A DNA stretch of 37,382 nucleotides from Spirosoma fluviale (lineage in GTDB: Bacteria; Bacteroidota; Bacteroidia; Cytophagales; Spirosomataceae), in assembly GCA_945885545.1 (NCBI GenBank), contig CAMCYZ010000012.1, positions 1 through 37,382 on the forward strand, written 5' to 3'. The notes beneath the pieces were generated by a model. The model saw only the letters and a list, made by a program, of their open reading frames with translations, ran no database searches and had not been told where the DNA came from. The translations under genes were made by a program, and so were the position numbers. The stretch's first letter is position 1; every line of letters begins with the position of its first letter. Below are positions 32,048-37,382 of the stretch, one piece after another.

Positions 32048-35000
32048 TTAAAAATTCAAATTAACGCCAACAGTGAAAGTACGTGGTACCGGATAGTTTG
32101 AGAGATCAACACCTGGTGATAAATTACCACCATCACCTTGTCCGTTTGACTGAGCACTAGTTTCTGGATTAGGCCCACCCCAATATTTTGTAAACACCAT
32201 AAGCTGTTGAATAGAAGTATAAACTCTTGCAGATTTAAATACCTTGTTTGCTTTAGGTATTGTATATCCTACAGTTACATTTTTTATGGTAAAGAAAGAT
32301 GCATCAGCTACAAAACGGCTGTTCATCCAGTCTCTTTCAATACCAGTAACGTTACCTCCTCCCACGGTAGTACCATACATACCAAGTCCAGGATTTGCTT
32401 CTGACCTAAATCTATTTTTAACTCCTTCTACCATATTAAAAACACCGTCTAAGTTAGCAGTAGAGTAAATATGACGTACTAAAAGTTCATTGCCAAAAGA
32501 ACCTGAACCTACGATATTAGCATCCCAGTTACCATAAGAGAAGTTATTGGTGATACCATAAATAAATTTAGGAAAAGGATTCCCCATAATAACTCTGTCG
32601 TCATTATCACCACCATTTGTTATAATGCCATCTCCATTTTGATCAGTAAGTTTTATGCTTCCCACCGTAGATCGGCCTGGAACTTGTGGAGAATTTTTTA
32701 AATCCTCCGCATTTTGATACATTCCTTGGGAAATATGTCCATAAAATTGACCAAAAGGATAGCCAACTTTTGTAATATGAAAGGTACCATAAACACGGTC
32801 TATACCGTCTGCCAAAGCAATAACTTTATTTCGGTTAAATGAAATGTTGGCATTAGTTCCCCATTTAAATTTACCAATAGTATTTTTTGTATTTAATGCT
32901 ACCTCATGACCCCAAAACCTAATTTCACCTATGTTGTCATTGAAATTAGAAAAACCAGATTCTTGGGCAATTTGCACACTGTAAAGCAGGTTAGAAGTAA
33001 GTTTTCGGTAATAATCATATACTAAAGTAATACGATCGTTTAGTAGACCTAGATCAACACCAAAGTCAAACTGTTTGGTTGTTTCCCAGCCTAAATTTGA
33101 ATTATCTAAAGAAGTTACAACCGAACCCGGAGAAACTGTATTACCAAAAACAGCATTTACTGTATTATTAATTAAAGCATATGAAGTGTAATTACCTATA
33201 TTGTTATTACCGATTATACCATAACTTGCTCTAATTTTTGCAAAGGATATTTTATTACTATTTTTAAGAAAACTCTCGTCTGATAATACCCACCCTGCTG
33301 ATACAGAAGGAAATGTACCCCAACGGTTAGCCGACCCAAAGCGGGAAGACCCATCACGTCTGATAGAGGCTGTCATCAAGTATTTGCCTTTATAATCATA
33401 AGTTAATCTCGATAAAACCGAAGTAAGTGCCCATTCTTGAACTCCAGAATTTGTACCCCCACGGTTTATATTAATAGCACCTTGTACTGTAGGTAAGCGG
33501 TCATCTGCATAAGTATCTGCTTGGAGACGAGTAGACTCTTGTGTAAATTTTTGGTTAGAAAAACCAGCTAAGACTTCAATATTGTGGTTATTAAAACTTT
33601 TAGCATATGTAGCGAGGTTTTCATTTAACCATGTCAGGTTTTCCACATTTTCTCTAATAGATGCTGCTGTAGTGGGAATGGCTACATTTATAGCCGAAGT
33701 GGCCGTAGACGGGTTAAAAAAGAAAAATTTAGATCTAAACAATTCAACATTAAATGTCGATTTTAAAGTTAAATTTTTAATAGGCTTATATTCCAAATAG
33801 CCATTACTAATAAGATTCGTATTAGTAGTTTCATTTACAAGTTCGTTGGCTGCCCTTAACCAGTTTGGATAAGCAAAAATATTACCTGTGCTAGCTGGAA
33901 AGCGGTTAAAAAGTGTTAGTTCTCCTTTGTCATCATATATTGGCATTACCGGCCAGGTATGCAAAGCATTGAATAATATACCTGTACCACGATCACCATC
34001 AGTACGAGGTGTATCATCATAAACAAACTGAGGAGCTACATTAAAGCCAATCTTTACTTTGTCTGAAATGTTGTATTCAGAATTCATCCTAAAAGAATAT
34101 CTAATGTACTCATTATTCAATACCACACCTTTTTGATTAAAAACACCAGCTACAATAGAGGTTCTTGATTTACTAGTATTATTGGACAAACTTAAATTAT
34201 AACTCTGTAATGGGGCTCTTCTTAATAAGGCTCCGTACCAGTCGTTATCTTTGTCACGATAGATTGACGGGTTTTGAAATTCCGCAGGAACAGGCTGTTT
34301 AGCATCTTCATAAAACTCTTTTTTAAACTGGGCAAATTCTTCAGCATTTAACATTTTTACTCTGCCTTTTACAGGAACTTCTTGAATACCAGTAAAGACA
34401 TTGAAACTCACACTTGAACCTGCTTTTCCCTTTTTAGTTGTAATCAAAACCACCCCATTTGCAGCCCTTGAGCCGTATAATGAGGTAGAGGAAGCATCTT
34501 TCAAAATAGATATATCTTCAATTTCATCTGGATTCAAATCTCCAATATTGCCCGTAATTGGAAAACCATCAATAACATAAAGTGGATCGCTACCAGCCGC
34601 AACCGAAAGCTGACCCCTTATCCTGATGTTCATGCCTTCACCAGGCCTACCTGTAGTTTGGTTTATTTGAACTCCCGCCAATTGGCCTTGTAATTTTTGC
34701 CCGATTTGAGATACTGGTATATCTTTAATTTCTCTAGCACCAATGCTTTGAACCGATCCAGTTACCGATTTTTTCAATTGAGAGCCATAACCAACAACCA
34801 CTACCTCGCTCAATAGCTTATCGTCGAGGCCAAGAGAAATATTAATGTTTTTTTGATCAGAAACTAATGCTTCTTTGGTTTCATAACCTACAAAACTGAA
34901 TACCAAAACAGTGTTATTGGCAGCATCAATACTGTAGTTGCCGCCCACATCTGTTTGTGTACCTTTGGTGGTACCTTTAATAGCGACACTTACACCAACT

Positions 35001-35134
35001 AGAGGGTCGCCCGTAGAATCAGTCACCTTGCCTTTGATCTGGGAATACGCAAGTGAAGAACAGAGGAACATCATACCAGTAATTAAACTTAATAGATGAA
35101 AACCCCCACTTCGAAAAGTAATTTTTTGGTTCAT
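32048..35134 (-). CDS. SusC/RagA-family TonB-linked outer-membrane transporter
   Basis: The 1028-residue protein has a signal peptide (to about residue 31, SLAYSQ), a carboxypeptidase-regulatory-like domain (KGKVTDSTGDPLVGVSVAIK, about 33-105), a plug domain with EVVVVGYGS and LYVIDGFPITG ... SLYGSRAANGVVLITTKKG, and a large barrel ending RTFTVGVNLNF. It imports oligosaccharides with SusD, powered by TonB. There is no sigma/anti-sigma or hybrid-sensor gene in the window to regulate it, and I found no -7 box upstream on the minus strand. The specific glycan is unknown. Confidence 0.97.
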   Translation of the reverse strand: MNQKITFRSGGFHLLSLITGMMFLCSSLAYSQIKGKVTDSTGDPLVGVSVAIKGTTKGTQTDVGGNYSIDAANNTVLVFSFVGYETKEALVSDQKNINISLGLDDKLLSEVVVVGYGSQLKKSVTGSVQSIGAREIKDIPVSQIGQKLQGQLAGVQINQTTGRPGEGMNIRIRGQLSVAAGSDPLYVIDGFPITGNIGDLNPDEIEDISILKDASSTSLYGSRAANGVVLITTKKGKAGSSVSFNVFTGIQEVPVKGRVKMLNAEEFAQFKKEFYEDAKQPVPAEFQNPSIYRDKDNDWYGALLRRAPLQSYNLSLSNNTSKSRTSIVAGVFNQKGVVLNNEYIRYSFRMNSEYNISDKVKIGFNVAPQFVYDDTPRTDGDRGTGILFNALHTWPVMPIYDDKGELTLFNRFPASTGNIFAYPNWLRAANELVNETTNTNLISNGYLEYKPIKNLTLKSTFNVELFRSKFFFFNPSTATSAINVAIPTTAASIRENVENLTWLNENLATYAKSFNNHNIEVLAGFSNQKFTQESTRLQADTYADDRLPTVQGAININRGGTNSGVQEWALTSVLSRLTYDYKGKYLMTASIRRDGSSRFGSANRWGTFPSVSAGWVLSDESFLKNSNKISFAKIRASYGIIGNNNIGNYTSYALINNTVNAVFGNTVSPGSVVTSLDNSNLGWETTKQFDFGVDLGLLNDRITLVYDYYRKLTSNLLYSVQIAQESGFSNFNDNIGEIRFWGHEVALNTKNTIGKFKWGTNANISFNRNKVIALADGIDRVYGTFHITKVGYPFGQFYGHISQGMYQNAEDLKNSPQVPGRSTVGSIKLTDQNGDGIITNGGDNDDRVIMGNPFPKFIYGITNNFSYGNWDANIVGSGSFGNELLVRHIYSTANLDGVFNMVEGVKNRFRSEANPGLGMYGTTVGGGNVTGIERDWMNSRFVADASFFTIKNVTVGYTIPKANKVFKSARVYTSIQQLMVFTKYWGGPNPETSAQSNGQGDGGNLSPGVDLSNYPVPRTFTVGVNLNF

Positions 35135-35455
35135 AAAAAAGTAATTTAAGGTTCAGAGTAAATGATAAGTCAAAAACTAACTGTTGTTATTTTTTATAAA
35201 TTTTGAAAAAGAATTAAGAATAAGTGTCCTGCTGTGTACTGCTTTTGGTAATAAATTGATTAATAATATGATATTTTCAAGGAACAATTACCAATATGCT
35301 CAGCAAACCGGTTTTTTATCCCAAACAAAACTGATTTTGTAATTTTTATTAAAATCGATACAGATGACTAAAGAGAAAAAAAATCAGCTTTACGATTTAT
35401 AAAATATGACTTTTGTCACGTTTATTTTTAAATCCTATTTTAACTTTGCACCCGA
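35135..35455. other. Divergent intergenic region between susC and the copper group, 321 bp
   Basis: AT-rich DNA with a 10-bp palindrome AAACCGGTTT (35305-35314) and a short inverted repeat ACAAAACTGATTTTGT (35325-35340). The palindrome could be an operator. The plus-strand -7 box at 35441-35448 belongs to the next gene. No ORF is supported. Confidence 0.5.
35441..35448 (+). promoter_or_regulatory. -7 promoter element (TAACTTTG) giving a leaderless start
   Basis: TAACTTTG matches TAnnTTTG and ends 7 nt before the ATG at 35456. With the usual distance from -7 box to start, transcription would begin at or next to the ATG. A TTTTG at 35411-35415 is a possible -33, but its 25-nt spacing is long. 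Confidence 0.65.
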
Positions 35456-35848
35456 ATGGAACTGACTAAAAAAATAATCGGAGCAACGCTCTTTGTTTCC
35501 CTGACATTTAAAATGCTCATGGCTCCGATTTTCTTTGTCAATTATGAACTCCGCAAAGATTATATCATCAAAAATTATTGCGTAAACAAAAATCGCCCTG
35601 AAATGCATTGCGACGGAAAGTGTTATTTGGCCAAACAAATACAAAAAGCCGAGCAAGAGGACGAAAAACAAGCTACCAATAATTTTATTTCCAAGTTGTT
35701 GTCGCTCGAAGTAGTTCAGAAGAATCCCCTTTTCTCAAATTATTTTCCAGCAAAAAGTTTTAGAGAAAAATCTATTCAAAATTTTCAATATAAAAACCGC
35801 ATTTCACACCTACACGCCTTTTCATTTTTTCATCCTCCGCAGGTATAA
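35456..35848 (+). CDS. Small membrane-anchored protein with CxGKC motif, unknown function
   Basis: The 130-residue protein has one hydrophobic N-terminal segment (residues 7-28) and a conserved-looking NYCVNKNRPEMHCDGKCYLAKQ (about residues 41-61, three Cys), then a charged, probably coiled region (QKAEQEDEKQ). I recall similar small proteins in many Bacteroidota next to MbnP-type and TonB receptor genes; a role in metal (copper) handling is a guess from the Cys pattern and neighbours. The promoter leaves almost no leader, supporting ATG 35456. Confidence 0.65.
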   Translation: MELTKKIIGATLFVSLTFKMLMAPIFFVNYELRKDYIIKNYCVNKNRPEMHCDGKCYLAKQIQKAEQEDEKQATNNFISKLLSLEVVQKNPLFSNYFPAKSFREKSIQNFQYKNRISHLHAFSFFHPPQV

Positions 35849-35967
35849 TTTTTTAAGACAAGTTTTATTAAAATCAATCATCGTGGAATTGTCAAAAGCA
35901 TAATCCTTTGATGGTTAATGACTTTTTTTCTATCCAAGTCATTACATATTCTTATTTCTTAAAAAAT

Positions 35968-35975
35968 TATATTTG
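35968..35975 (+). promoter_or_regulatory. -7 promoter element (TATATTTG) of the MbnP-like gene
   Basis: TATATTTG matches TAnnTTTG and ends exactly 7 nt before the ATG at 35983, the same spacing as the previous gene, again predicting a leaderless mRNA. Confidence 0.65.
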
Positions 35976-35982
35976 AATTAAA

Positions 35983-36768
35983 ATGAAAAAAATAGCGTTT
36001 GCTTTATTTTTAGGTATTTCTGTGTTTTTTGCTGCTTGTGAAACTTCTGATATCAATCCCAACGATAAAAACAGTGTGAGTCTTTACTTCGAAAACTTGG
36101 TGGGTACTGAGCCTATGGTATTAAATACCAAGACTTACACCAATGCATCGGGTGAAGATTTTACCATTTCTACTTTCAACTACTTCGTGAGCAATATTAG
36201 CCTCAAAAAGTCTGACGGGACAGAGTTAAAGTTTGCCGATAAATATTTCTTGGTTAAAGAATCTGTTGAAGATAGCAAAACGATCACCTTGTCGGATGTA
36301 CCTGCTGGTGATTACACTTCGGTGTCATTTATGGTAGGTGTAGATAGTGCAAAATCTGTTTCTGATGTTTCACAAAGAACGGGTGTTCTTGATCCTGCCT
36401 CATATGGAACAGACAACATGTATTGGTCATGGAACTCGGGTTATATTTTCTTCAAAATGGAAGGAAAATCGACCAAATCTGCAAATGCGGCTAAAGATTA
36501 TAAGTTCCACATCGGAGGCTTTGGTGGATTAACAGCAAAGACGGCAAACAACCTAAGAACTATTTCTTTACAAATTGCAGAAAAAGCCAAAGTAAGAAAA
36601 AACATTGCACCAGAAGTTCACTTGGCTATCGATGCCCAAAAAGTGTTTAAATCAACGCTAAAAATTGCAGAAAGTAACACCATCATGAATCCAACCTTGG
36701 GTACGGCAGTAGCGAATAACTACAAAGACATGTTTGCGGTGGAACACGTTCATAACGACGAAATGTAA
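35983..36768 (+). CDS. MbnP-like copper-binding lipoprotein
   Basis: The 261-residue lipoprotein (SVFFAAC, Cys19) shows the MbnP layout: VSLYFENLVGTEPMVL, NYFVSNISLKKSDG, YFLVKESVEDSKTITL, VSFMVGVDSAKSVSDV and MYWSWNSGYIFFKMEG, then KFHIGGFGG. MbnP proteins carry a copper site in which a Trp is oxidised to kynurenine by the partner MbnH. It sits 6 bp upstream of an MbnH-like gene, as expected for the pair; no methanobactin biosynthesis gene is visible. The C-terminal MFAVEHVHNDEM is His-rich and could help bind metal. Confidence 0.9.
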   Translation: MKKIAFALFLGISVFFAACETSDINPNDKNSVSLYFENLVGTEPMVLNTKTYTNASGEDFTISTFNYFVSNISLKKSDGTELKFADKYFLVKESVEDSKTITLSDVPAGDYTSVSFMVGVDSAKSVSDVSQRTGVLDPASYGTDNMYWSWNSGYIFFKMEGKSTKSANAAKDYKFHIGGFGGLTAKTANNLRTISLQIAEKAKVRKNIAPEVHLAIDAQKVFKSTLKIAESNTIMNPTLGTAVANNYKDMFAVEHVHNDEM

Positions 36769-36774
36769 GCCGAA

Positions 36775-37382
36775 ATGAAGTTGAAAATAGAAATTATACT
36801 TATTGTTTCCATATTGCTTTGGGCTTGTTCGAAAGAAGAAACTACCGAACCCGATACTCCTTTGGTATTGTTCGAAAAGCCGAGTACTTTTCCTAATACT
36901 TCTTACAAAATGGAATCCAACCCCATCACGGAGGATGGATTCTTATTGGGAAAAAAGATATTTTTCGACGGTAAACTCTCGCGAGACGGCACCATTTCTT
37001 GTGGCGAATGTCATAACCAACCGTATGCATTTACACACCATGGACACGCTCAAAGCCACGGTATCGATGGCCTGGTGGGTCCACGAAATGCACCCGCTCT
37101 GCAAAATTTGGCTTGGGGGAAGACCTTCTTTTGGGATGGCGGAGTTTTTGACTTAGACCTTTTTTCTTTGGCTCCTATAGAAAATCCAGTGGAAATGGAC
37201 GAGCAAATAGGTAATGTACTAGAAAAACTCAGGAAAGACAAGAGTTATCCGCCAATGTTCAAAAAGGCTTTTGGAACCGAGGATATAACCACTGAAAGAT
37301 TTCTAAAATCGCTCTCACAGTTTATGCTCACCTTGGTCTCTGCCAACGCTAAGTACGACCAATACAAAGCGGGTAAGGCCAG
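36775..37382 (+). CDS. MbnH-like di-heme cytochrome c peroxidase, 3' end outside window
   Basis: The first 202 codons are in the window. The lipoprotein signal ends in LLWAC (Cys18); the first heme motif CGECH is at 76-80, followed by HGHAQSHGIDGLVGPRNAPAL and FFWDGGVFDLDLF, typical of the MauG/MbnH family of di-heme enzymes that oxidise Trp in the partner protein. The second heme motif lies beyond the edge. It would act in the periplasm or outer membrane with the MbnP-like protein. The ATG is 6 nt after the MbnP-like stop. Confidence 0.9.
   Translation, partial: MKLKIEIILIVSILLWACSKEETTEPDTPLVLFEKPSTFPNTSYKMESNPITEDGFLLGKKIFFDGKLSRDGTISCGECHNQPYAFTHHGHAQSHGIDGLVGPRNAPALQNLAWGKTFFWDGGVFDLDLFSLAPIENPVEMDEQIGNVLEKLRKDKSYPPMFKKAFGTEDITTERFLKSLSQFMLTLVSANAKYDQYKAGKA

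Noticed and set aside
35325-35340. Short inverted repeat ACAAAACTGATTTTGT as a susC operator
   Set aside because: Six-bp arms in AT-rich DNA are expected by chance, and no regulator gene is nearby.

Overview
The window is AT-rich DNA from a member of the Bacteroidota, most like the Cytophagales/Spirosomaceae group. The signs are a SusC/SusD pair, type II signal peptides with Bacteroidota-style lipoboxes, the Bacteroidota -7 promoter element TAnnTTTG in front of many genes, little Shine-Dalgarno signal, a MbnP/MbnH-type pair and a long PurF-like protein. No rRNA, tRNA, CRISPR array or transposase gene was recognised. I could not name the species.

Region 1 (about 1-9100) is mostly housekeeping: the 5' part of a malonyl-CoA synthetase (MatB/ACSF3-like) gene, a small secreted protein, a TumA/TumE-like toxin-antitoxin pair, ffh, a beta-propeller-like lipoprotein, ferrochelatase (hemH) coupled to a LolA-like secreted protein, an overlooked 51-residue ORF, and a 630-residue PurF-like amidophosphoribosyltransferase.

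Region 2 (about 9100-14300, all genes on the minus strand) is a ribose-type sugar ABC transporter in the order ATPase, permease, binding protein. It is broken up by two toxin-antitoxin modules: a PIN (VapC-like) pair directly in front of the ATPase gene and a RelE-like pair between permease and binding protein. Copies of a dispersed repeat lie at these joints.

Region 3 (about 14400-35134, all minus strand) is a large carbohydrate-utilisation locus. Read in transcription order: SusC, SusD, terminator, a propeller/HEAT/cytochrome c oxidoreductase, terminator, two sulfatases, a glycosidase-like TIM barrel, a DUF1080 (3-keto-disaccharide hydrolase family) lipoprotein, then cytoplasmic enzymes: three xylose-isomerase-like TIM barrels, an alpha/beta hydrolase, a DUF4432 mutarotase-like protein, a mannose-6-phosphate-isomerase-like cupin and a Gfo/Idh/MocA dehydrogenase. 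A GxxExxY protein is inserted among them. My inference is uptake of a sulfated glycan, desulfation, cleavage partly through oxidised (keto) sugars, import by the ABC system, and isomerisation/oxidation in the cytoplasm. The substrate is unknown.

Region 4 (35456 to the end, plus strand) is a copper/heme group: a small Cys-containing membrane-anchored protein, a MbnP-like lipoprotein and a truncated MbnH-like di-heme peroxidase. The first two genes begin exactly 7 nt after a -7 promoter box, so their mRNAs are probably leaderless.

The most unusual feature is a dispersed repeat (core GGAACACGGATGACACGGAT and degenerate copies, seven clear copies) whose reverse strand supplies the only plausible start codon, GTG, for two unrelated genes, the ABC ATPase and the DUF4432 protein. 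Both therefore begin with the same peptide, MSSVF.
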